10,748 bases of DNA from positions 190,648-201,395 of the forward strand of contig MU631372.1 of the NCBI GenBank assembly GCA_026770615.1, given 5' to 3'. The translations under genes were made by a program, and so were the position numbers. Shown here in pieces: positions 1 through 8,737 of the stretch; the first letter of the stretch is position 1, and every line of letters starts with the position of its first letter. Source of the stretch: Pavlovales sp. CCMP2436. Its lineage: Eukaryota; Haptophyta; Pavlovophyceae; Pavlovales. The notes under the pieces were generated by a model. It searched no databases. It was not told the DNA's origin and worked only from the letters and a program-made list of their open reading frames with translations.

Positions 1-357
1 GGGGGCGGCGGGCTGTGTGGGGGCGGAGGGCTCAGCGTCAGCGGAGGAGCTCGAGTGCCTGGAAGCGATAGGTCTTGTAGTTGAGGTCCGTGCTCTGCGC
101 AGCGCGTGCGAGAAGCTTTGCTCCTTCGCGTGTGCATTTGCGAGTGCAGGCTCCAGCGCACGATCGTCTGCCGGGATGTGCTCGTCGTCGATCAGCATAG
201 ATCCCAGCGCAAGCTGCGATCCAGGGAAACCCTGGTCGGCGGCGAGGCGGTGGTAGCGAACGCCCTCGCCGCCCTCGCCGTGCAGGTAGAACTGCGCTAA
301 GCTGCACTGCGAATTCGCGATGCCCTTATCGGCTGCGAGGCGATAGTGTAAGTTTCT
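1..357 (-). CDS. Sel1-like repeat protein, C-terminal part, runs off left edge
   Basis: Read on the minus strand in the frame whose last codon is bases 3-1, the translation holds two Sel1/TPR-like helical repeats. The motifs YRLAADKGIANSQ, LAQFYLHGEGGEGV and YHRLAADQGFPGSQLALGS match the Sel1 pattern of LAA..G...AQ..LG..Y..G.GV. A polar Ser/Pro/Ala tail follows and stays open to the window edge. Sel1 repeats are protein-interaction scaffolds and are often highly expanded in algal genomes. The frame is open upstream only to base 384, where TGA interrupts it on the minus strand, and the repeat similarity stops near base 348. An AG acceptor-like site lies at about 356-358 on the minus strand, so this may be an exon start, or the gene may be truncated by whatever lies to the right. 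No initiator Met is visible before the repeats. The role of this protein cannot be told. Confidence 0.6.
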
Positions 358-396
358 AGTTAAACGTCCGTCCCCGAGAGGATCTCACTGGTTTCA

Positions 397-1107
397 AGTG
401 TTGAAAACCCATCGCGCGACGCGGTCGAGTCGAGCTCACTCCCGAGCAGCAAATGGCGGACTCCGCCTTCAAGGCTAACGAGCGCGAGCTGCGCGAAGCG
501 AGGGAGCGGATCAGGTGCCTACTTGCCGCGCCCAAGTGCAAGGACGTTGCAACGGGCTGCTGCAGCAGCTATGGTAGCAGTAGACGTGGGGCACAGGAGG
601 GTAGAGGTTGAGCCTATAACCCTCCGAGCCAAGGCCGAAACCTCCCGCGCCAAGTGGACACGTGTGCACCATGCCCAGCTGATGGAGCTGAGGCAAGTAG
701 CAAGAAGGCGTGGGTGGGTATCAGAGCAAGAAAGCAGCTACTGGCAGGTGTATGCGATCGACTGGAGCCGTGCCCAGCAGAGAGGCTCAAAAGCGGCAAG
801 GAGACGAGCCAAGGTCCTCCAGCGTAGAGCCCGAGCCCATCTGCTTGCCGGCTGGTCAGGCGTAGCCTAGCCTGCAGCAGCCCAGCCCGCCGCCGCCCAG
901 GGCGCTGCAGCAGCCCAGCCCCTGAGCGCACTGCCGCTGCGTGCGCCGGCGGACACGCCACAAAGTGCGCCGCCAAGCGACCCGTGGATGAACACTACGC
1001 TACCGCTGCCGTCGCCGAGCACGCTGCGCGCTGAGCCGGCGCTAGAAAGGTGCGTTCACCCACAACACACTGCCCAGCCCGCTCCCCAGCCGTTAATTCA
1101 TTTATAG
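397..1107 (+). pseudogene. Unrecognised basic, Pro/Ala/Gln-rich reading frame, probably broken
   Basis: I do not recognise this protein. It reads in two frames. A short part (ATG at 452, open from 397) gives a charged helical stretch containing KANERELREARERI. A second part starts at ATG 571 in another frame and gives a basic helical segment (LMELRQVARRRGW, then SYWQVYAIDWSRAQQR) ending at TAG 868-870. Beyond that TAG the same frame continues as a Pro/Ala/Gln-rich tail, beginning PAAAQPAAAQ, to TAG 1105-1107. The immediate context VA(stop)PAAAQPAAAQ suggests the TAG was once CAG (Gln). It lies just before the non-coding leader of the retrotransposon, so it could be part of that element, a separate decayed gene, or a chance open frame in GC-rich DNA. 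Composition resembles the neighbouring degraded coding regions. Confidence 0.3.
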
Positions 1108-1225
1108 CACCTGGCCGGGAATGTACACTGGTAATCCAAGGACTTCCATAAGCTAACCATTCCGGTAAGGTGGTATATAACGCCCTCCATGCACACAATT
1201 CAATGCATTGTTGCGTTACATATCA
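1108..1225. other. AT-richer non-coding segment before the hairpin arrays
   Basis: This stretch has noticeably lower GC than its surroundings and no convincing reading frame on either strand. It contains the TATA-like box listed separately and nothing else recognisable. It may be promoter or leader sequence of the element to the right, or the boundary between two genomic units. Confidence 0.4.
1174..1180 (+). promoter_or_regulatory. TATA-like box (TATATAA)
   Basis: A clean TATATAA sits in otherwise GC-rich DNA, on the plus strand and upstream of all the retrotransposon reading frames. The Gag-like ATG is about 590 bases downstream, beyond the inverted arrays, so a transcript from here would carry the whole hairpin in its 5' leader. 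Many algal genes lack TATA boxes and a seven-base match can be chance, so this is only a candidate. Confidence 0.25.
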
Positions 1226-1660
1226 CCGCAGCTGCTGCCGCGGCCGCGGGCTCTAGGTCGCGTGCTCTAGGCCGCGGGCTCTAGGCTGCGTGCTCTACGC
1301 CACGCGCTCTACGCCACGCACGCTGTGCCGCGCGCGCTAGGCCGCGCGCACTAGGCGCGCGCCGCAGAAAGTAGCAGCAGCAGCGGCAGCTTTCGTAATT
1401 ATTTATTAATTAACGGCCTAGAGCACGTGGCCTAGAGCATGCGGCCTAGCGCACGCGGCCTAGAGTCCGCGGCCCAGAGCTCGCGGCCTAAAGCGCGCGG
1501 CCTAAAGCGCGCGGCCTAGAGCACGCGGTCTAGAGCGCACGGCCTAGAGCACGCGGCCTAGAGCCCGCGGCCTAGAGCACGCGGTCTAGAGCCCGCGGCC
1601 TAGAGCGCGCGGCCCAGAGCGCGCGGCCTCGTAGCTGCGGCGGCGCCGCAGCTGCTGCCG
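1226..1660. repeat. Inverted pair of 14-bp minisatellite arrays around an AT-rich spacer
   Basis: Left arm (about 1241-1370): GCTCTA recurs at 1250, 1264, 1278, 1292 and 1306, exactly 14 bases apart, then degrades into CGCTAGG-type copies. Right arm (1417 to about 1630): about 16 copies of CCTAGAGCACGCGG with strict 14-base spacing (1417, 1431, 1445 and so on to 1627). The right-arm unit is the reverse complement of the left-arm unit CCGCGTGCTCTAGG. Between them lie a CAG-rich stretch and the AT-rich segment at 1391-1414. The whole block is bracketed by a perfect 15-bp direct repeat, CCGCAGCTGCTGCCG, at 1226-1240 and 1646-1660. The two arms could fold into a long imperfect hairpin with a loop of roughly 45 bases. 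Confidence 0.85.
1633..1653. repeat. Small GC-rich inverted repeat at the right end of the array
   Basis: The 8-base arm AGCTGCGG (1633-1640) is followed after 5 bases by its reverse complement CCGCAGCT (1646-1653). It overlaps the right member of the 15-bp direct repeat that brackets the array. No function is evident. Confidence 0.5.
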
Positions 1661-1770
1661 TCGGCGCGATTTGCGAACCGCTAACCGACGAAGGAACGAA
1701 TCACCTGTTAAGCTAATAATCTAACCGTTATTATTCATTAAGCTGCAGCTCAACAGCAGATCTCGTGCTG
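1661..1770. other. AT-rich leader immediately before the Gag-like frame
   Basis: Bases about 1690-1745 are AT-rich and non-coding, in sharp contrast to the flanking GC-rich sequence. They hold short inverted elements (AATAAT and ATTATT around 1714-1735). Position and composition fit the untranslated leader of the retrotransposon. No specific regulatory motif is recognised. Confidence 0.35.
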
Positions 1771-3319
1771 ATGCCCCTGGCTGGCGCCTCGGTGGCTCGC
1801 CCTCCGCTCAGCGCATCGCACACCTCTCAAATCTTCAGCGACCTGGTACCCGGGCCGATCGCGCCGCCGCCTAAACGGGGCAGGGACAGCACTCAGCGTG
1901 GGCCGCTTCATGCAGGAGGCGACCGCGGAGCCGTGGCTTGCCGGCTCAACCTTCCCAATCGGACTGCTCTTCATGGCCGTAGAGCCGCCACTCACTACGT
2001 TCGTCGGAGCCGGACGGGCGGCTGGCTGGACGTGGCTCCTCGCACTTTCGCCGCTGCTAAGCCTCGGCTCTACCGAGATCGCGGTGGCAGGCGCTTTCAA
2101 GCGCGCACTCGCAGGGGCCGACTTTATCGTTGCGCCGGCGCGCGGGGCAATGGAGTTCGCAATGCTCGTCTATTCGGTGACGGCCTTCGCCAGCACTGAG
2201 GGCACGTCGCTCAAGCAGCACGCAGTGTGCGTGATTAACCGCCTTCCAAATCTGCTCGCATGCGCCGAAAGGCTCGTCCTCGACTCGTAGGTCGTCGAGA
2301 TGATCGGGAAGGTGCACGTCGCGGTGCACTCTAACCAGAAGGGCACCCCGGCATATTTTGCGTGGACATCGACCAGTTGCCTCGACCTATCCGAGCAGAT
2401 CCGCCCCTACATGCAGGTCGGCGGCGGGAATAGCTCGCACCTGAGCGTTATCGAGGCGATCACGGGCGTGAACGCGGCGTCACGCAAGACTGACGACAGT
2501 GAGGTCGCCGCGGCGCTCATGCAGTCGCAGACGTGGGGGATGTTGTCGGCAAAAGTGGGCGCCGCTGCAGCGCACAGTCTGTTGGAGGGTGCGGACGAGC
2601 ACAACCATGTGCTCGAAGCGGCGCTCGCGTCCAAGCTCACGGTGTTAAGGCGCCTGCTGGCTACGCCGAGCCAGCGCGTGCCGAACAATGCCGTTTTCCG
2701 CGCGGTGGCTAAGGTGCGCCCGAGCCTAGGGCCATACATCGTCAAGCTCGTACGTGCGGCCGGCATCTGCACGCTCGTCAACTCCTGCCCGGTGACCATC
2801 GACGAAAAGCTCATCACGCAGTTGCTCAATGGGTAGATGCCCAAGCAGATCGGCGAGCTGTGGACTTTGGTCTTACCTTTCAACCCGCATCTCGCCGCGC
2901 TCAATATTTCGAACAACGACCTCGATCTGGTCTCGTCAAACACCTTCCCCACCTTTCTGCTGCACACCGCGCCGCTCGTGGATGCAATCATGGTTTCGTT
3001 AGATTTCAGCGGGCTTGCCAACTTCTTCGCACAGATGATGGATTTGCACACTCAGGTGCTATCGCAGTTCCCGGCAGCTGCGATGCAGGTAGTGACCGTA
3101 ATCAAGCTCGCGCTGGCCGACGCGGCTGCGGATGCCAAGTCGGCCATGCTCGACCGCGAGCCGTGCGCAAAGGTCGAGGTCAAGATGGCACGCGACTCGG
3201 GGCGCACTTCAGCAGCGTTGGATGGCATCCGGCACGCAGTTAACCAGAAGCGTAACGCACTCCTGCTCGGCGGCTTGCCCGCTGTGTTCGCGCAGCCGCA
3301 GATGCAGCCGCAGCGGCGG

Positions 3320-3662
3320 CAGCAGCAGCAGCAGCAGTGGGGAGCACAGCCGCCGCAGCAGCAGCTGTGGGAAGCGCCATCGGCCACACCCGGGGCTAAG
3401 CGCAAGCGCAACGGGGCATGTCGGGGCTGCAGCCGCAGAGCGACTCGCGGTCACGGTCACTGACGACGTCCGTCTCTACCGGTGCAGCAGCAGGGCAGAC
3501 GTAGGGCCAGCCGACTTATTCGCCTCCGCCTTTCTTCTGACAGCCGCCGCCGCCGCTGCCGCCACCGGGCCCACAGCAGCAGCAGCAGCAGCAGCGACAG
3601 CAGCAATTGCATTCGCAGGGGTGGGGCTCCCAGCAGCAGCAGCAGCAGCACTCGCACTCGCA
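3320..3662 (+). repeat. CAG (Gln) repeat tracts inside the Gag-like frame
   Basis: CAG runs occur at about 3320-3337, 3574-3591 and 3631-3648, with interspersed CAG and CAA codons. In the Gag frames they read as Gln, giving a Q-rich, probably disordered region between the helical body and the Cys-containing end. In other frames they produce poly-Ala, poly-Ser or poly-Cys shadows. Replication slippage at these tracts could have helped generate length changes. Confidence 0.8.
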
Positions 3663-3702
3663 GTCGCAGTCGTTCTCGCAAGTGCAAAACCAGCAGCCGT
3701 GA

Positions 3703-4068
3703 CAGCAGCAGAACCTCCAGCAGAACGTTCCGCCAAACTTTGTCGCGTCTACAAACTTTATCAAGGCGAAAGCTAATGGTTATCACCGCATCGCCAACCA
3801 GATATACAAGACAGCAGACATCGAGCAGATCTTCAACTGCCCAATCGCCGATATCTGCCCGGTAGCGCTGTGCTTCCCGTCGCAGTGCGCGCTGGCGCGC
3901 AACTCTTTTGATACGCTGCGCATGCAGAGGTGCGCGGCAGCAGGCTCGGATGGCCACACAGACGGATCAACTGGGGCACACGCGACGCTGCACGCCGGAT
4001 CGGCGCTCATGGCGAAGCGCATTTCCTCGGTGGCGTGGGGGGGTTTTGGGCAGCCGGGCAGAGTCTAA
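3703..4068 (+). pseudogene. C-terminal segment of the Gag-like protein, after the last internal stop
   Basis: This 122-codon open stretch has no early start codon and is easy to miss. It continues the Gln-rich frame after TGA 3700-3702: QQQNLQQNVPPNFVAST, then IANQIYKTADIEQIFNCPIA, then a Cys-rich part with four Cys in about 16 residues, then Cys and a GSDGH motif. Amino acid use here is balanced and protein-like, whereas the other two forward frames give Ser/Arg or Ala runs. It ends at TAA 4066, followed in the same frame by TAG 4087 and TGA 4096, which looks like a genuine end of Gag. The cysteines may be what is left of a nucleic-acid-binding zinc module; spacing does not fit a standard CCHC knuckle. 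Confidence 0.55.
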
Positions 4069-4098
4069 CGGACCCCCCTGCTCGGCTAGCACCCATGA

Positions 4099-7067
4099 TC
4101 TAACCGCCAGGCGGCGGCGCAGGCGCCGGCAGCGCGGACTACGGCGCGGCGAGCGCGGGAGGAGCGCGCTCACCAGACGACAGAGGCTCAGTCGCGGCGC
4201 GAGGCAGGTGCTGGCTGCTTGGCGCGCGCGTTAGCCGGCGCAGGCTGCGGTGCGACGCGCGCGGCGGGCAAGGGCTTCGCCGCACGCTCGCCTGTCAGCT
4301 CGGGCGTCGGCGTGGTAGGCGAGGGCAACGCCGTGCACCCGCCAGACGGCAGGGAGGCAGGCGCGGGCCTGGCCACGCTGGTACCGGACATGGCGCGAGC
4401 TGCAGGCGCAGGCTACGCCGCGGTGCGCAAGGCAGATGAGGGCTACGCTACGCCCCCACCAGGTGACAGAACGCGCAGCGCTGCGCACAAGAGCCACGCC
4501 GCGTCACAGTAGGGTGCCGGCACGGCTGGCGCGAGCCACGCCGCGCGCCCGATGGACGGCCATTGCCCCCGCGATCTGACGGGTGATCTGGCGCGCTAGG
4601 CCTCAGACCCGGGTGCGTGCGACTCTGAGGCAGACGTTGCTGCGACCGACGCTAGGGCCCAACTCGAGCGACTTCAAGCGAGCGCAAGCATGCAGGCGCG
4701 GTGCATCGGGGTCGCGTGCGTGTTGGAAAAGGCAGTTGCTCGTGTTCGGCTGTGGAGCGGCAGGCAACACAGAACTGCCCACTACGGCCGTCGCGTGCGC
4801 TCAAGCTGACGCCGGGACGCACATGCACGCCGCGCTGACTGCGGCTGGGCTGACCACCGACAGCATAATCGTGTACGTAGACTGCGTGGCAGCCGACGGC
4901 GTCCCGCTGCATGTCGTGGCCTTCGTTGTAGCCAGGGAGGAGGCGTACCTCGACCAGGGCGCATGGCATCCATGGTTCGATTTCCACCTTGGCCACAGGT
5001 CGCTAGCAGCGCTGGTGGGCGTACACATCCAGGCCCACCGGTCGATGCCGGTGGACGCGAGTGGTGACACGCCGCCCACGCCAGGCGTGCAAGCTGGGCA
5101 CGACGGCCGCCGCACGAGGTGGGCGGCGCAGCAAGTCGAGTTTGGGCAGAACGCTGCGAGCTTGCAGGCGCACCTTCTCGCTCACGCGGACCCGCGAGTG
5201 CGGGACTGCGCAGCGGCCATACACGTGCAACGGTCCGCCGAGCTTGTGCCTTCAGGCGTGCGCGGCGTGAGCCAGAGCCGCCCGCAACACCTTCGGAAGC
5301 GGCTGTTCAACGCGACGCACCCGCGTTACGACGAGCCCACGACCACGATGCCAGTCTTCCCTCTGGCTCAGCCGCCCGGCCCGGTTGTTGCGGGCTTGCA
5401 CGAGGTGCTCAGGCCGAGCAGGCTCGAGCGCGCCCGGCTGTGGGCGCACGCGGAGGTGGCTAGCCAAGATCGCGTCGCCGGCGGCGGGGCACGCTCCAAT
5501 TCTATAGCCACGTTTACCGAGCAGGACCACTTTCCCGGTACCTTTGGCCGCGTGTATAACCTGCGCGGGGCGGGACCGTACGCACCAATGCGCTGGGGCG
5601 CGGTACATGCGACTTTGGACGCGGATGCTATGAGGGCAGACATGGGTGGTGGTCGCCACAGGGACCAGCAGTTGCTGGCGTACATCAAGCACGGTGTGCT
5701 ACTTGATGCAGACGTAGGATTCGCTTCGTGCCTGGTCCCCGCACTACTCTCCCTCGGCGAAAATCTGCACGCCGCGGTGCGAGACGCCGAGAAGCTGTTC
5801 GACAAGGGGCGGCTGTCGCGCAACGAGCCTTTCGCTTTCTGGCCAACGCGCGTCAATCCGCTCGGGCTCGTCTTCAAATGCGGCTCCGACGACTGGTGAC
5901 GGATCAGCGACGCAGGCGCGCCGCGTCGTTTCCAAGACGACGGGGCCGGCGGCGCGGTGCTTTTGCTCAACGACGCTGGTGACGTAAACCGCCGGGGGGC
6001 GAGCGGCGAGCGACTCAACCCGCGCGAGATCAAGCCGTTCGTGCACGAGGTGGCGGAGGACGCGGCGACGATCATGTGTGGCGCGCAGCTGCTAGGCTTG
6101 CGCCTCTACGGGCTAGTCGACGATTTCAAGTCCTGCTTCTATCAGTTTGCGATGCACCCCTCGGAGTACTGGGGGTTGAACTTTGACCTCGCCGGGCCAG
6201 ATGGCGCGCCGCTCGTCTACACCGACCTGGTGATGAGCATGGGGCTGAGCGTCGCCACCAATCTTGCCTAGCGGCTCTCCAATGCAGTAATGCACCACGT
6301 GCCCACACTGTTCGACGCGGAGGAGGCACCGATCTTTGACGCGATCGAGCGCGACCCCGGCACGCCGGCCGAGTACCAAACGTGGGCAGTGGAGCACAGG
6401 CGGCTCGCTGCATACTTTGGCGTACCGTGCCTGCGTCTGCACTCGGGGTTTGCATTTACGGACGACAACATCCTCCTGGCAGCTGGTGAGGACAGGCTCG
6501 TCCGCCTGCTCCTCTGCTGGTTGCTAGTCACTGAGCGCTTTCGGCTGCACCTTGCAGACACAGCCAAGCGGTTAATTTGACGGTACCTGCCGTACATCGG
6601 CATGGCGCTGCTGCTCTCGCTCGGCGTGACTTGCATCCCGCCGGCTAAGATCGCGCGCGCACTCGAGTGCCTCACGCGGGTGGCCGGTGGGCCAGCGCCG
6701 ACCAACGCTGAGTTGAGAAGCCTCGTCGGCTTGCTCGTCTTGTTTGCATCAGCGCTCAGGCTCCCCGCCAATATGATGTACGCTATGCACTCTACGCACG
6801 GGGAGCACACGCGGAAGCCCGGCGCGCACATCACCCGCACGCTGGCTATGATGCATGCCGCCAAACGCTGGATCGGATTCCTAGAGCGCACGGCAGCGGC
6901 AACGTGGAGCGAGGCGACACCGCTGCGCATCTCGGTGTCCGAGCTGCACGTGTACAGCAACGCGGCGCAGGAGGCCGATTGGGCGGGGCTGAGCGGTTTT
7001 ATCGCGGGGTTTTGGTGGCACGCGAGCCTGTATGGCGTGCGCCGCCGTATGAACTCCGTGTTCGAGT
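4099..7067 (+). pseudogene. Pol: N-terminal region plus reverse transcriptase, broken
   Basis: RT copies the element RNA into cDNA. The frame opens after TGA 4096 as an Ala/Arg/Gly-rich part with GAGYAA repeats, is cut by TAG 4510 and TAG 4597, and shifts by one base at about 4740-4790. From there it is long and open to TGA 5897, then continues through TAG 6269 and TGA 6578 in one frame. Before the catalytic part are conserved-looking blocks: LRGAGPYAPMRWG, LSLGENLHAAVRDAEKL and RISDAGAPRR. Motif A is LVDDFKSCFYQF with Asp-Asp at 6119-6124. Motif B is SMGLSVATNLA(stop)RLSN at 6233-6283, where the TAG replaces the Gln of the usual AQR. Motif C is FTDDN with Asp-Asp at 6461-6466, so the RT catalytic aspartates survive. 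A thumb-like PPAKIARALECL follows. The RT type resembles that of algal DIRS-like elements. No clear initiator Met is visible upstream. Confidence 0.85.
4200..4500 (+). repeat. Second site of GAGYAA-type repeats, at the Pol N terminus
   Basis: The frame open before TAG 4510 encodes AGAGCGATRAAGKGFAARS, then VHPPDGREAGAGLAT and ARAAGAGYAAVRKADEGYAT. These match the blocks found at 8150-8530 in composition and motif order (AGAGYAA, then PPG or PDG turns). The two sites lie on either side of RT and RNase H. Confidence 0.5.
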
Positions 7068-7400
7068 ACATACGTGGCGCTTGGTATTAACATCATCATG
7101 GTATTGAGACGCTTCCGCACGGGCCGCGTCGTTTTCTGGGTGGACAACATGTCCGTCGTGCGAGCGTGGAACGGCAGGGCGCACAGCCGGCGCATGCATG
7201 CGGTATACGAGTGGATCATAGCGTGTGTGGGCGTGGACGTCAGGCGCATCATCGTCCTCTGGCTGCCCTCGAGCGCAAATCCGATGGGCGACGCTGCCAG
7301 CCGGGCGCGCGGGGATATCATTCGGGCCTTCTGCAGACCGATGCGGATCAGCGCGCGCCGCCTACCGGACCTGGCGGCGGCAGCGCTTGTGCGGTGGCTC
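6941..7400 (+). pseudogene. RNase H domain of Pol, frameshifted and with an altered catalytic residue
   Basis: RNase H removes the RNA strand of the RNA-DNA hybrid during cDNA synthesis. The first strand reads LHVYSNAAQEADWAGLSGF, where the family has an Asp in the S-D-A position; here codon 6959-6961 is AAC (Asn). The helix Glu is at 7064-7066 (SVFEYI). The frame then moves by one base between about 7067 and 7077; in the old frame TAA follows at 7088, while the new frame continues as ALGINIIMVLRRF and VVFWVDNMSVVRAWN, with the third acidic residue at 7143-7145. The last motif is PSSANPMGDAASR with Asp at 7290-7292, matching the N..AD..SR signature. The fold is therefore complete apart from the first Asp and the frame change. 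It is directly fused to RT, as in DIRS and LTR Pol proteins. Confidence 0.85.
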
Positions 7401-7579
7401 GAGGAGCAGGTGGCGCCGGCCGGAGTGGCAAGCACACGCACGCCGGCACTGGACCCGTGGGGGGGGTGGCGGGCTACCCATTTTCGCGCCGCCACCGCCG
7501 GAGGAGCACCAAACCGGCGAGCTAGGCGGTACCTCAAGCCTGGCTGGCAAGACGGCACCGAGCACCACGGGAACTTCGC

Positions 7580-8110
7580 CGAGGGAGCGGGGCTTTGCAT
7601 CGCACCCGGCCCACGCAGCGGCAGCAGCCAGCGACGCGCATGGAGCCACGAGGCCGTCGCGTACCACGCCTGCCCCGCCGAGAGGGGGCTGGGACTCGCG
7701 CCTGGCCCACGCAGCGGCAGCAGCCCGCGACGCGCCTGAAGCCACGAGGCCGTCGGGTCCCACGCCCTTCCCGCCGAGGGGGGGGCTGGGACTCGCGCCC
7801 AGCCCGCGCAGCGGCACCAGCCAGCGATGCGCCGGGAGCCACGAGGCCGTCGGGTCTCACGCCCGCCCCAACTAGGGAGCTGGGCTGGGACTCGCGCTCG
7901 GCCCGCGCAGCTGCACTAGCCAGCGACGCGCCTGGAACCACGAAGCCGTCGGGTGCCCCGCTGAGGGAGCTGGGCCGGAACTCGCACCCGGCACGCACAG
8001 CGGCACCAGCCAGCGACGCGCCTGGAGTCGCGAGGCGGTTGGATGCCGCGCCTGCCCCGCCTAGGGAGCTGGGCGGTGCCTCGCGTCCGGCTCGCGCAGC
8101 GGCAGCAGGC
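7580..8110 (+). repeat. Six tandem copies of a unit of about 96 bases (about 32 residues)
   Basis: The anchor GCAGCGGCAG or a close variant recurs at 7615, 7711, 7808, 7907, 7997 and 8096, giving periods of 96, 97, 99, 90 and 99 bases. The encoded unit is roughly ASDAPGATRPSG followed by PAPPRELG and WDSRPARAAA. All periods are multiples of three except the 97-base one, and that interval contains the G8 run where the reading frame changes. Copies differ by scattered substitutions, so the array is not recent. Confidence 0.85.
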
Positions 8111-8149
8111 GTTGGCGCAGCGCGCGAGGCAGTCGCGTGCTTCTACGCG

Positions 8150-8530
8150 GCGCGAGGCAGGCGCGTGCGCAAGTCAGGCGCGGGCTACGCCGCACGACCG
8201 CCAGGCAGTGGCGCGGGCGCCAGCGCGGCGCGCAAGCCAGGCGCGGACTACGTCGCGCACACACCGGGCGGCTCGGGCGTCTTAGACGCAAGCCCGCCAA
8301 GCGTCGGCGCGGCACGCGCGGCAGGCGCAGGCTCTGCCGTGCGACTGCCAGACGGCAAGGGTTGTGACACGGGCGACGCGGCAGGCACCCGCCGCTGCCA
8401 CCCGAGCCGCAGTTCACGCGCCGCCCGACTGGTGAGCTGCTCGCGGGAGGACACGCAGCTTTCGGCGACAGGCGAGGCAGGTACGGCGCGGCAGGCGAGG
8501 AAGGAGGGCTACGGCGCGGCAGGCGCAGGA
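8150..8530 (+). repeat. Degenerate GAGYAA-type peptide repeats in the linker
   Basis: In the open frame the sequence repeats variants of a block of about 30 residues: RKSGAGYAARPPG, RKPGADYVAHTPGG and ARAAGAGSAVRLPDGKG. The unit is Gly/Ala-rich with a Tyr or Ser in a fixed position and PPG or PDG turns. Copies are imperfect and length varies. The same motif family appears near the Pol N terminus (4200-4500). Confidence 0.6.
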
Positions 8531-8737
8531 GCGCCGCCGCCACTCGAGCCGCAGTTCCCATGGGTCCAGCGCCAACCGGCTGGTATGCTGCGCGCCAACC
8601 GGCTAAGACACGCAGCAACCATCGTGCCAGCTGGGGGGTCCCATTTTGCGCGAGCGCTGCTTACAAGCGCGCGGGCGCCAATCGCGAGTCCTGAGCTGCA
8701 GGCGCCAAGGGCAGACCCTACCACCAATGCGCTGGGT

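Larger units (their letters stand above)
1771..4068 (+). pseudogene. gag: Gag-like protein of the YR retrotransposon, broken
   Basis: Assigned by position before RT and by general Gag-like build (helical body, then a Gln-rich region, then a Cys/His cluster); there is no firm family match. It starts at ATG 1771 (MPLAGASVARPPLS) and runs in that frame to about 1877. Near the GGGG at 1877-1880 the protein-like frame moves by one base and runs to about 3412. Near GGGG 3413-3416 it returns to the first frame and ends at TAA 4066-4068. In-frame stops interrupt it: TAG at 2288, 2834 and 3502, TGA at 3538 and 3700. Full length would be about 765 codons. The middle is helical and Ala/Leu-rich, as expected of a capsid domain. 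The C-terminal 120 codons hold ICPVALCFPSQC and, further on, a Cys and GSDGH that recall a degenerate zinc-binding region. Confidence 0.5.

Noticed and set aside
17..307. Short ORFs on both strands at the left edge (plus 17-256, minus 38-307)
   Set aside because: They overlap the Sel1-repeat frame on the minus strand, which has recognisable repeats; the others have none.
1241..1630. Possible CRISPR array
   Set aside because: The repeated unit is only 14 bases with no unique spacers, and the two arms are inverted; this is a minisatellite, in eukaryotic-looking DNA.
3132..3957. Poly-Ala, poly-Ser, poly-Leu and poly-Cys ORFs over the CAG tracts in several frames
   Set aside because: They are alternate readings of the CAG repeats. 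The Gln frame continues into a balanced, Cys-containing protein sequence and is preferred.
6268..7071. Minus-strand ORF of 267 codons opposite RT and RNase H
   Set aside because: The plus strand carries RT motif C and RNase H motifs here; the minus-strand product shows no recognisable domain.
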